Positions 17,116-25,528 of a stretch of DNA of 43,099 bases are shown in pieces. Origin of the DNA: UBA7332 sp051657165. Its GTDB lineage: Bacteria; Bacteroidota; Bacteroidia; Bacteroidales; UBA7332. The stretch lies in contig JBOFKD010000074.1 in the NCBI GenBank assembly GCA_051657165.1, forward strand, positions 1-43,099. Reading direction: 5' to 3'. Position 1 is the first letter of the stretch; each line of letters begins with the position of its first letter. Under the pieces are notes generated by a model. It had not been told where the DNA came from and did not search any database. It worked only from the letters and a program-made list of their open reading frames with translations. The translations under genes and the position numbers were made by a program.

Positions 17116-20043
17116 TTATGTATCCAAAACTGGTCTGATCTGACATCCATAAGTACGGTAAATATAATAATTACTATAGGAGGATAGATTGCCATTCTGA
17201 AACATAAAATATGAACAATAACTATTAGATACATCATTTACATTTCCTGTTACCCAATATGCTCCGATACTTGGACTCCAAGCTAAATTCCCCGTTAAAT
17301 AATAACGTGAACCGCTGGCTGCAAACCAGAATTTATTTTCAATCAACAATCCGCCTTTTCCCTCATAGCCACTGCAATTGAGCCATTTTTTATCAGTTAT
17401 TAATGCTAAGTCATTACCATTCCCCCAATTAACTCTCCATCCAAAAGGAGACGGGTCAAAAATAGTTTTCATTCCTTTACTTGTTGTACCATTGCTGCTG
17501 TTCCATCTCGTTACGCCTGACTCATTACACCAATCTGAATAGCCTTTGGCAAAGAAAGTTAGAGGTTCTTTTATTGATTCACGAATTGTAACAGTACGCT
17601 CTGATTTTAAATTATATTTAATACCATTGGGATAACACGGTGTATAGATAAAGGGTTCAGCCATATCGTTAAATTTATCAATTCCGGGAAGAGGATCTTT
17701 TCTTCCCCATTGATAATAAAGACCATGATGTTTTCGTGCATCATCGCCCGTAATTTGTAATGATGACAGAGCTCCTGTTAAACGTGCACCAACATTCCGG
17801 TCAAGATAAATACGGGAAACAGTATTATATTTTGTTTTCAAAAAACGACCTCCCGGACCATTATTCACTGAAAACAAATTATTCAACACTGACTGATCTG
17901 ATAACACTGACACTGATGACCCCGAATATGTTATATCTGATGAGGCTAATTGATCATTCAGACAAACCATATCTGTAAACCAGACATGCCAGCTCCAGAG
18001 CCATTCTCCGGATGCATCCTTAATTCCCCATACCAGATTTCCATTACCATTATTTCCGCAGACAGAATGAAAGTTACGCACATGTAGAACAATATGCTCT
18101 ATATTTCCATCGGGATTTGAAATTTCAATCAGATCATGAGGTTCAAAAGGATTCGGATCTTTAAAGTTAAAATCACACCAGATTATCTCTGATCGCGGGT
18201 CTGAAATTTGTGCATTCAACCCATAATAGTCATAAATTACTGATCCAGTCAGATGATATGAGCAAGACTCATTTACAGGCAACAAGAAGCAGTTTGCGCG
18301 TTTAGAGGTATGTATCTTATCTGACTTGTTAAATGTTTCTCTATAATATAAATCATTTATAGCAGATGATCCATATGTCTGTGTGACTATGAGTTTCAAT
18401 GTTCCTCTCCCTTGTCCCATAAAAAAATAAAGAGGTACAGATTCTCGTGTTCTACTCCGGTTTTCAGGAGAAAGACAATAAACCGTTGACGGAGATTCAA
18501 ACGATATATTAGCCGAAATATCGGACGGATAATTCGGATCTTTACTAATACGGCACCATGGACCATCAACACTTAAATCCCCATACTGAGCATTTAGCAC
18601 TCCCTGAATCTTAATAATTTGTAATGAATCTGAGCGCAACATACGGGAAGCCCTTACATTAATAAGCTTACGAAGCCCTCCGAAACGAATCTCTATCGCA
18701 CCGGACACCTCTGGTTTTGTAAAACGAACTTTAAGATCTACTGCATTGCCGATTGGAATATTAAGAACTTCTGATTCATTCATAATTTCAATCTGATCAG
18801 AGCCTATTACTTTTAAACTACGATCAGGATATAAATTATAGAATTCACTTTTCTCAAATAATAGTGTAGCCACACTATAGACTTCAGAGGAAGATGCCGC
18901 ATAAACATGAGCTTCAGAGTTAGTGGAGCTTATAGCATAACCACTGCTATGATAAATGATATCGTTACTGGATGAAAAATCATCAAACGTAATCTCATAC
19001 TCCAGAGGTATATTCTCCGGATAAGAATTTATCGCATTTTCAAGTGTCTGTTCTCCATAATGAGAGACCTGACTTATATTTACTTTATAACGACAGTTTC
19101 TATGTATATCATAATCAAAAGAAGCTCCCTCGCCTTTATAATATCCTACATTAACTTTATAATATCCCTCCGTGGTATTGCCATCCTTTTTATAAACTCC
19201 TTTAAGGATCAAGCAGGTAGCAAGAACTGGTGGCTTATAATTATCCAGATTTTCAAATAAGTACAATGGCCCTGCATAATATGCGTCGTCTGCTATTTTC
19301 GTAAAAGAAGAAAAGTCAGACTGATCTTTCAGTGGATACTCGCCCGGTTTATAAGGTTCAAACCGGCCATTCTTATATCCGTTATGTAAGTATATTTCGT
19401 GCAATTCGAAATTTGAAACAGATGGATCAATATGCACCTCAAGAGCTGCGTATATTCTCTGCAATGCAACACTTATATTTGTTTGTGCATCAATCCCATT
19501 AAATATAGTATTTTCAGCAGAACAAAGCGGCAAAAAAGGTAGAAGGCCGGGATTATTCAATAATTGAGATGACATTGATAGCTCTTTAAAAACACCTATG
19601 GATACAGGGTTCGAAGAATTACCTTTTGTTTTATAGTTAAGGACTGTGTTCATTGTTTGATCATCCAGATTAGCCAGCACTTTTATCCGGCAACTTCTAT
19701 TATATCCCGCTACAATAAAATGAATATCGGGCTGAATATTCCCGGAAGATATTTCAGCCTTTACAATTTGCAAAAGACAATCTGAATCTTTCTGGTCCTC
19801 CCCTTCATGTGCTTCAAATACAAGCAAAACTGCATTATCAATCAAATTCTCACGATTTACATATCCTGATTTAGAGGTAATCTGTGAGATCAAAGGTAAA
19901 TCATATGTTAGTTTGAGTCTGATCTTTCCATCAGGTAGAAGGGATGAAGTATTCTCCGGAAAATCCTGATTCGTACACCCTTGAAATAGAATGATATTTA
20001 CCAATATCAATAAGATCGTATATATTTTATTCATAATTATCAT
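17116..20043 (-). CDS. Large pilus tip-like lipoprotein
   Basis: 975 residues, a lipoprotein with lipobox Cys23 (ILFQGC). The N-terminal half resembles the accessory/tip components of fimbrillin clusters (DUF4906-like: a beta-rich region with VFEAHEGED and a long central part with YPLEYEITFDDF-type strands). The C-terminal part holds WLWSWHVWFTD (about residue 680-690), YYQWGRKDPLPG (about 775) and FDPSPFGWRV, and ends CQIRPVLDT, as in FISUMP/tip modules of type V pili. It would be exported, lipidated and incorporated at the fibre tip or base. The start ATG overlaps the stop of the upstream gene by 4 bases (ATGA), so translation is coupled; Met4 is an alternative start. Last structural gene of the left operon. 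The tip role is inferred from similarity and size. Confidence 0.75.
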   Translation of the reverse strand: MIIMNKIYTILLILVNIILFQGCTNQDFPENTSSLLPDGKIRLKLTYDLPLISQITSKSGYVNRENLIDNAVLLVFEAHEGEDQKDSDCLLQIVKAEISSGNIQPDIHFIVAGYNRSCRIKVLANLDDQTMNTVLNYKTKGNSSNPVSIGVFKELSMSSQLLNNPGLLPFLPLCSAENTIFNGIDAQTNISVALQRIYAALEVHIDPSVSNFELHEIYLHNGYKNGRFEPYKPGEYPLKDQSDFSSFTKIADDAYYAGPLYLFENLDNYKPPVLATCLILKGVYKKDGNTTEGYYKVNVGYYKGEGASFDYDIHRNCRYKVNISQVSHYGEQTLENAINSYPENIPLEYEITFDDFSSSNDIIYHSSGYAISSTNSEAHVYAASSSEVYSVATLLFEKSEFYNLYPDRSLKVIGSDQIEIMNESEVLNIPIGNAVDLKVRFTKPEVSGAIEIRFGGLRKLINVRASRMLRSDSLQIIKIQGVLNAQYGDLSVDGPWCRISKDPNYPSDISANISFESPSTVYCLSPENRSRTRESVPLYFFMGQGRGTLKLIVTQTYGSSAINDLYYRETFNKSDKIHTSKRANCFLLPVNESCSYHLTGSVIYDYYGLNAQISDPRSEIIWCDFNFKDPNPFEPHDLIEISNPDGNIEHIVLHVRNFHSVCGNNGNGNLVWGIKDASGEWLWSWHVWFTDMVCLNDQLASSDITYSGSSVSVLSDQSVLNNLFSVNNGPGGRFLKTKYNTVSRIYLDRNVGARLTGALSSLQITGDDARKHHGLYYQWGRKDPLPGIDKFNDMAEPFIYTPCYPNGIKYNLKSERTVTIRESIKEPLTFFAKGYSDWCNESGVTRWNSSNGTTSKGMKTIFDPSPFGWRVNWGNGNDLALITDKKWLNCSGYEGKGGLLIENKFWFAASGSRYYLTGNLAWSPSIGAYWVTGNVNDVSNSYCSYFMFQNGNLSSYSNYYIYRTYGCQIRPVLDT

Positions 20044-21341
20044 CGGGTAAGAACTGTAAGATATATAAATCTGAAAATACCACCTGCCTGAAGCTTAAAC
20101 TTATATTTACCGGGATGCAGGTTAGAAGGTAAACGAATTATTCCGTTCACAGGGCTTTCGTCCTTAATATATCCACTGCCCGGAGGTTGCTCCTCACAAC
20201 TGAGAAAAAGATGATACCGATAATCTGTCTCATAATGGATCAATGCCGAAACATCCTGATACTCCTCAAGCTTTGTCCTCGAAATATTCAGATAGGTAGA
20301 TGAAAAATCACCACTGGTATTGATCCCGGTCCAAGGCAAGACATTGGCATGAACTGTTCCGGATGAGTTTAAACCTAACTGTATAGTAAATAAAATCCCC
20401 TTTCCCATTTGAAATTCAGATATCAATGACGATAACTGATGTTCAGCATTGAATATTTCTATCTCGGTGCCACTCTGATCTGTTAAAGCATATTGAACGG
20501 ATAATATAGCTGATGAAGAAATTATATGAGGCATCAGATTTAATTGACCTTCGGGTGAAGTTATACACACAGGCATATTATCCAGATTACATTCGATCAA
20601 TCCTTCTTCGGGCTGTGTAGTCAGCATGTAATCCATATATGTTCCATCCTGAACTGACCATCCGGCAGTCTGAAAATTCAAAGTACCTCCCGAAATCAGA
20701 TTACTTATCATAATAGATTTTATTTTCAAACATTGGCCTTTAGGAGGCTCTTTCCCATTCTGAATTTTAGCATGAAAGATAACCTTTGTTAGTGCATGCT
20801 TAAAATTCAAAGGAATACTCTTGTTTAAATAATTCAGTTTTGATTGATCCAGTAAGGGCGATGCATATAGAACATCTTGCTGACTTTTTATTTTACAAGG
20901 TACATTATAGATAAGAGCAGGCGCACCAATATGCGTTTTCGAAGATATTTGTATTCCATTTTCGGGAGTAGCAAAAGGTGCATAAGCAAAGATCGAAAGT
21001 TTTTCTTCTGTTTGTGGCCAATACATTACAGGCGAATAGGTCCACTGAGTCCATCCACCCTCATACTTCTGCCGATTTACCTCCTGGTTGTATAAATAGT
21101 TAGGACAAATGGAAGCAGAAAGGCTCTCCCATGAGTTCAATCCTGTATAAAAAGCAAACACACCAAATGCTGAAAGACTGGAATTATCATAATTCATACC
21201 TTTAGCATCTATTTGAGTTGTAAAGGATAGTTGATCCGGCAATAAATCATCTGCATCAATATTGTAGAATGAATGCTTACACGCCGTAAAAATAAAAAAG
21301 GAAATTAGCCCTATTACTATGTAATTATTATTGCATCTCAT
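20040..21341 (-). CDS. Fimbrillin-like lipoprotein (Mfa-like)
   Basis: 433 residues with lipobox Cys21 (FFIFTAC). The fimbrillin-like core has the family landmarks YWPQTEEKLSIFAYAPFATP near residue 108-127, a QQDVLYAS strand and LNFKHALTKVIFHAK. After the usual fimbrillin closing strand (HANVLPWTG, about 335) there is a further domain of about 90 residues ending IYLTVLTR, which plain fimbrillins lack. Its stop overlaps the tip gene start, and a strong hairpin separates it from the upstream fimbrillin gene. Likely a minor or adaptor pilin working with the tip protein. Confidence 0.8.
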   Translation of the reverse strand: MRCNNNYIVIGLISFFIFTACKHSFYNIDADDLLPDQLSFTTQIDAKGMNYDNSSLSAFGVFAFYTGLNSWESLSASICPNYLYNQEVNRQKYEGGWTQWTYSPVMYWPQTEEKLSIFAYAPFATPENGIQISSKTHIGAPALIYNVPCKIKSQQDVLYASPLLDQSKLNYLNKSIPLNFKHALTKVIFHAKIQNGKEPPKGQCLKIKSIMISNLISGGTLNFQTAGWSVQDGTYMDYMLTTQPEEGLIECNLDNMPVCITSPEGQLNLMPHIISSSAILSVQYALTDQSGTEIEIFNAEHQLSSLISEFQMGKGILFTIQLGLNSSGTVHANVLPWTGINTSGDFSSTYLNISRTKLEEYQDVSALIHYETDYRYHLFLSCEEQPPGSGYIKDESPVNGIIRLPSNLHPGKYKFKLQAGGIFRFIYLTVLTR

Positions 21342-21386
21342 AGGTTTATTATATTTGATATATGTGATTCTTAAACTTAAAAGTAA

Positions 21387-21423
21387 GCCATGGGAAGATT
21401 AAGGGGGAAATCTTCCGCATGGC
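21387..21423 (-). terminator. Hairpin inside the left pilus operon (possible attenuator)
   Basis: Read on the minus strand, GCCATGCGGAAGATT pairs with AATCTTCCCATGGC (one-base bulge) and is followed by TTACTTTT. It lies midway between the main fimbrillin stop (21469) and the next start (21341). A partial terminator here would lower expression of the downstream minor subunits. Confidence 0.65.
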
Positions 21424-21468
21424 AAACCTGTCTAAACTGAGAAAAATATAGATTAAGGAAATGAATGC

Positions 21469-22671
21469 TTAATTTACCGGAGATACTGATCCTTCCGGAA
21501 GAGTTATATCCTGACTCACCTCTTCCCATCTTTGAACATCTGTTTCAAATGTAATAGGAGTCAGAATAGGTTGTCCTTCGTCTGTATAACCTCCACCAAA
21601 GATTAATGTATAGGTAATCTTTTTACCTGTCGGTAAAATACCATTTACATCTTTATTCGACATTGCACTGCAATCAAATGGAACATACATAACGCCGAAA
21701 GCGTCAGCTGATCCATGCAAATAAACTTCGGTATTATTTGCACCTAAAGCAATTAGTTTACAACTGATCTTCAGGTAAGATCCGGTTTGAGTTGTAACTG
21801 CTTCTTTTGGTGTACCTGATGGATTCCACGGCATTAAAGATGACGGCTGAGGCAATAGCATCAGAACATCGGTTTCTTTCGTTAAGTTAACTGCGCTTAA
21901 ATTACTTTCATTCGTATTTATTGTTAAGTTTTCATCAGGTGCTACATTTGTGAATACAGGGGCAGCTGATTGACCTGTGTTCGTATGATTATCCCACGTA
22001 ATCAAGCTTCCTGAAGGCTCTGCATCTCCTTTATTCACAACACCTGTTGCTGAACCATAAAGGTTACATAGTTGAATACCCTCTGCTGGATTAATAATCA
22101 CTTTCAGATTTTTCGAATCTGTTTTACCTTTAAAGTGAATCTGATTCAATGCATGTTTAAAACTCAGAGCCACATTTGTTCCTGTCTCAGGCTTACTTAA
22201 AGGGGCTGTTGTTGCATACATCAAATCTTGCTGATCACCCGTAGTTGTTGGAACAGTATAAGTAATTGTCATGTTCGTATTTGCATACTTAATACTTCCT
22301 TTACTCGCTTTTGCTGCCGCATAAAAATCAGAATACGGAGCTACGGCAAAAAAATGCAAACTTCCTGTAGTTGGCCAGTAAGCTTTATCCAGGGCGTTAG
22401 CATAATTCCAACTACTCCCATTATGCGTAATCTGTGCCTGCATATACTTATTTGCAGATTGACCTAAAAAAGCAACAACATCGAAACTTGAACCACTTTT
22501 AGCAAATGCACTATTATCAATAATCGGTGTACCTTTAGACATCATCGAATATGTGCTGAAACCTATCGCATTTCTCTCATTCTGTTGTTCTACCATCTGA
22601 TCCATTTCGTTGCTGCACGAGGTAAAAAGGATTCCTGAAAATGCCACTAAGGCTAATAAATTCTTTTTCAT
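21469..22671 (-). CDS. Fimbrillin family lipoprotein, probable major subunit (left operon)
   Basis: 400 residues, lipobox Cys19 (LFTSC). Mfa_like_1-type landmarks: AYWPTTGSLHFFAVAPY near residue 100, QQDLMYAT and LSFKHALNQIHFKGK, with closing strands YTLIFGGGY and FETDVQRWEEVSQDITL. In type V pili such lipoproteins are carried to the outer membrane, trimmed by a protease and polymerised by strand exchange. Position before an attenuator-like hairpin and single-domain form suggest it is the abundant subunit. It follows the DUF5119 gene by 52 bases. Confidence 0.82.
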   Translation of the reverse strand: MKKNLLALVAFSGILFTSCSNEMDQMVEQQNERNAIGFSTYSMMSKGTPIIDNSAFAKSGSSFDVVAFLGQSANKYMQAQITHNGSSWNYANALDKAYWPTTGSLHFFAVAPYSDFYAAAKASKGSIKYANTNMTITYTVPTTTGDQQDLMYATTAPLSKPETGTNVALSFKHALNQIHFKGKTDSKNLKVIINPAEGIQLCNLYGSATGVVNKGDAEPSGSLITWDNHTNTGQSAAPVFTNVAPDENLTINTNESNLSAVNLTKETDVLMLLPQPSSLMPWNPSGTPKEAVTTQTGSYLKISCKLIALGANNTEVYLHGSADAFGVMYVPFDCSAMSNKDVNGILPTGKKITYTLIFGGGYTDEGQPILTPITFETDVQRWEEVSQDITLPEGSVSPVN

Positions 22672-22723
22672 AAATAATCGTTTTGATAGTTTTGATATTT
22701 AAATAATTGTGTTCTTTTTTGCA

Positions 22724-23704
22724 CTAATACATAGGCACATCCACCTCTATGTCCTCCCAACCTTCCACATCCGGATTAAAACCGCTATCACCTCCACTCT
22801 CATTCTGGACATCAGGCAATTTACAAGATAATGCTACCCGATATTTCAATTCACTCATCTTCTCTATCTTGTCTGTTATGTCTGCTGATATATTATACGG
22901 GGCTCCATTCACTAACATGAAATTCATTTTTAATATATTTCTCAAATTCGTTTTTGGTAAAAAACCAAAACATCTGAGAGTCTTCATTATCCGCCCATTC
23001 TTATCTGATCCGGAATCAAACAAACGGTTATTCAACACGAAACGATGATCCACAACCTCTTCATGTAACTCTTTAGACATCATTTTAAGTCCGCCGGCAA
23101 GATTGGTCAATTCTGACAAAGGGGCACCTGCAGCATTATGCAGACCACTAATATGCACAGATACCTCAATCTCTGAAATTACAGGCTCTGCCAACAGCAT
23201 AAATTCTTCATATATTTTAGAGCCTGTTGAGCGCTCCATTAATGGATTATAATCAATCATTGCTTTTGTCACCTCAATATTGAATAAATGCGCTAATCCC
23301 AAATCTTCAGGTTCAGATACTACATTATGTCCATACATATATTTGTCAGCTCCTCTCGGTTCAGCTCTGAATAATTCAGAATCTTCCCATCCGCGAAAAT
23401 TCATATTGGGTAATTCATACGGAGTATTATTATGTAAAACCAGATTATATTCTCCTTGCGGTAAAGCCAGATCTATAATATACGGGTTAGAAAATGGAGG
23501 CAGAGCTTTATACAAACTCCCATTTTTATGATAAACATAAACAGAGGCTCCGTTCAATCTGAATTTAGTCTTACTCCAGTCTATATTCAGCCGGATATGA
23601 CAATAGTTCAATGTCTCGTAGTACAATTCATCAAATGAACAGGATACAAATATGTTGATCATGGATATCAGACATAAAGCTTTTGATAAATATCTATGTA
23701 TCAT
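22724..23704 (-). CDS. DUF5119 family lipoprotein (left operon)
   Basis: 326 residues with lipobox Cys22 (INIFVSC). The N-terminal region has the DUF5119 pattern IRLNIDWSKTK, ASVYVYHKNGSLYK and GEYNLVLHNNTP, as in Mfa2/FimB-like anchor proteins. It ends GFNPDVEGWEDIEVDVPMY, a Trp-containing strand that resembles the end of the fimbrillins here. Its start overlaps the end of the DUF3575 gene by 11 bases. A pilus anchor or accessory function is inferred from family context. Confidence 0.8.
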   Translation of the reverse strand: MIHRYLSKALCLISMINIFVSCSFDELYYETLNYCHIRLNIDWSKTKFRLNGASVYVYHKNGSLYKALPPFSNPYIIDLALPQGEYNLVLHNNTPYELPNMNFRGWEDSELFRAEPRGADKYMYGHNVVSEPEDLGLAHLFNIEVTKAMIDYNPLMERSTGSKIYEEFMLLAEPVISEIEVSVHISGLHNAAGAPLSELTNLAGGLKMMSKELHEEVVDHRFVLNNRLFDSGSDKNGRIMKTLRCFGFLPKTNLRNILKMNFMLVNGAPYNISADITDKIEKMSELKYRVALSCKLPDVQNESGGDSGFNPDVEGWEDIEVDVPMY

Positions 23705-24416
23705 ATCTGTTTCTTTTTAGCATACGATAATTAATTATTCTGACTAATGAAATCTTAAGTTTCGTTGGCCCGCCAATATTTCGGATAGATCTCACTCCCG
23801 ATTCTTTTACAACCTTCATTCCTCCGGGTTTCTTATCATACTGAAACTTATATTTATGATAATTCGTCCGTATATACCCAAGTCCAAAAGAATACTCCAG
23901 TCTTAAATTCTTTGCAATCGAATGCGCAAATCCGGCACCGGCACCAATATTGAATAACTGTCCCTGAGCTCCACATTTGCGGAAAGGTTGTAAATCATAT
24001 CGTCCGAATCCACAATACAGATCACAAAACCATCCATTTAAAGGTTCTTTATTCGGTTTGTTACTCAACCAGTATTTAAAATCAGCACCGGCATATAATA
24101 ACTGGAATGTAAAATCAGATTTTTCTCTTTTCCAAAATGGAAAAATCCATTCAAGAGCAACAGATGTTTTATCATTTAACGGAGCCTCTATCTCTCCATT
24201 AAATGCAGTAACAGCATCAAACAACAGATTCGTTTTAACAGCAAAAAATGAATTAAAAAGACATTGTGAAGACCTTTCTCTACACTTCAATGCTGCATCA
24301 GAGATACAATCATCCTGAAGTATCTGATTTGTATCCTGTGCAAGAAGGAATCCATTTATAAGAATACTGAAGATGATAAAAAGTAAAATCCTTTTCCCTT
24401 TTAATGAATAATACAT
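23694..24416 (-). CDS. DUF3575 family protein (left operon)
   Basis: 240 residues with a signal peptide (about 8-26, ending LLAQD). After it comes FAVKTNLLFDAVTAFNGEIE, the opening strand of DUF3575, then a series of amphipathic strands (ADFKYWLSN, WFCDLYCGFGRYDLQ, GAGAGFAHSIAKNLRLEYSF) that suggest a small outer-membrane beta-barrel. First gene of the left pilus operon, about 330 bases downstream of a possible promoter. The same family opens the DUF3575-DUF5119-fimbrillin triad of the right operon. Confidence 0.8.
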   Translation of the reverse strand: MYYSLKGKRILLFIIFSILINGFLLAQDTNQILQDDCISDAALKCRERSSQCLFNSFFAVKTNLLFDAVTAFNGEIEAPLNDKTSVALEWIFPFWKREKSDFTFQLLYAGADFKYWLSNKPNKEPLNGWFCDLYCGFGRYDLQPFRKCGAQGQLFNIGAGAGFAHSIAKNLRLEYSFGLGYIRTNYHKYKFQYDKKPGGMKVVKESGVRSIRNIGGPTKLKISLVRIINYRMLKRNRYDT

Positions 24417-24748
24417 TTCATTGTTTTATTACTTATATATGTAAGTTGATATATTTAAATTCCGGCCATTACTCACCTGTTCCTATTCTCCTCCCCAATC
24501 AACCGGATTATACTTAATCGAAATTTTTAATGCGAAACAATTAGATTGAATTATCAATAAGAAGAAAGATCACTCCTCCATATACAACCCTCATTCTATA
24601 TGAGAGAAATGATCTGTTCTACCTTGGTATGCCCCAAAAATATTCTCACGAACACTTCTGAAACCCGAAATCACTTACATCAAATTATACGTGAAAAATC
24701 TTAATGTTTGGATGATTTCATTATTCACTGTCTAATTTTTATTCGCTG

Positions 24749-24779
24749 CAAACATATACTTGTTTTATAGATATCCTAA
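24749..24779 (-). promoter_or_regulatory. Candidate promoter of the left pilus operon
   Basis: On the minus strand TATGTTTG (24756-24749) fits TAnnTTTG, with TTAG 19 bp upstream, one base from the TTTG -33 element. Confidence 0.5.
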
Positions 24780-25039
24780 CATCTGTGTCGTAAATTAAAT
24801 ACCACATTTTAGCAATTAATGCATATTTTAGAACTACAATATAAAGATATAATCAATTACATATCAATATATTAATATCACACTTACAATCTACATTTTG
24901 AGACTTCTGATAATATGGAAGAAAAGATCAAAAAACATGATTATTCAATAATAAAAACTGAAAATATTCAATTATATATCTTTTATTAGCTATTATTTAC
25001 GTGTCTCACCTAATTTGTCTGTTATGTTGATTGAACTAA

Positions 25040-25070
25040 TTTAACGCTTCATCATAAAATCTTATTTTTG
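25040..25070 (+). promoter_or_regulatory. Candidate promoter of the right pilus operon
   Basis: TTTA at 25040-25043, 19 bp, TATTTTTG at 25063-25070: one base short of the Bacteroidetes consensus. The first start codon is about 460 bases downstream. Confidence 0.55.
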
Positions 25071-25267
25071 TAGAGATTAATAAAAACAAAACACACTAAT
25101 TATCAGAAAAATAACATTCATTCCTGTAGTTTAAAAAAATAATAAACATAGACTAGTGATAGAATACAATCAATAAGCCGAATCTATTTATTCCAATTTC
25201 CTTTTAACAATAATAACAATCTAACAAACAGTATATTAATTATCTCAATAACATAGTTACTCTTATT

Positions 25268-25294
25268 TATATTTTGTCGCAGCAACAAAATATA
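25268..25294 (+). promoter_or_regulatory. Dyad in the right-operon leader
   Basis: TATATTTTGT, CGCAGCA, ACAAAATATA: a perfect 10-bp inverted repeat around a 7-base centre, about 200 bases downstream of the candidate promoter. It may be an operator or an RNA hairpin in the leader. Confidence 0.5.
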
Positions 25295-25528
25295 CGTTTA
25301 TACACCTATTTTCCAACTGAATAGCATAAGGATACAACTAACAGAGAGCTTCATTCCTAATTTAAGTATCATCTGTTCTTCAGGAATAATTACATATCAA
25401 AAACACTTATTACTCTAATAATTACAAAATAGCAAATTCGTTTAATCTGAGAATCAGAGATAAAACCTTTACCGATAACTTCTGTTTATATGATCAAATA
25501 TTAATTCATCAACTTAAATCAATTAGTT

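Larger units (their letters stand above)
24417..25528. promoter_or_regulatory. 1.1 kb AT-rich control region between the two pilus operons
   Basis: No supportable ORF. It holds one candidate promoter in each direction (24749-24779 minus, 25040-25070 plus), about 300 bp apart, leaving leaders of about 325 and 450 bases. A perfect 10-bp dyad lies at 25268-25294 and a small TCTGA/TCAGA hairpin at 25446-25458. AATTACATATCAA occurs twice as a direct repeat (24855 and 25388). No long inverted repeats that would mark an invertible promoter were seen. Confidence 0.7.

Noticed and set aside
24417..25528. An invertible (phase-variable) promoter for the pilus operons
   Set aside because: Such switches are common in Bacteroides, so I looked for long inverted repeats around the candidate promoters and found none; nor is there a recombinase gene in the window.
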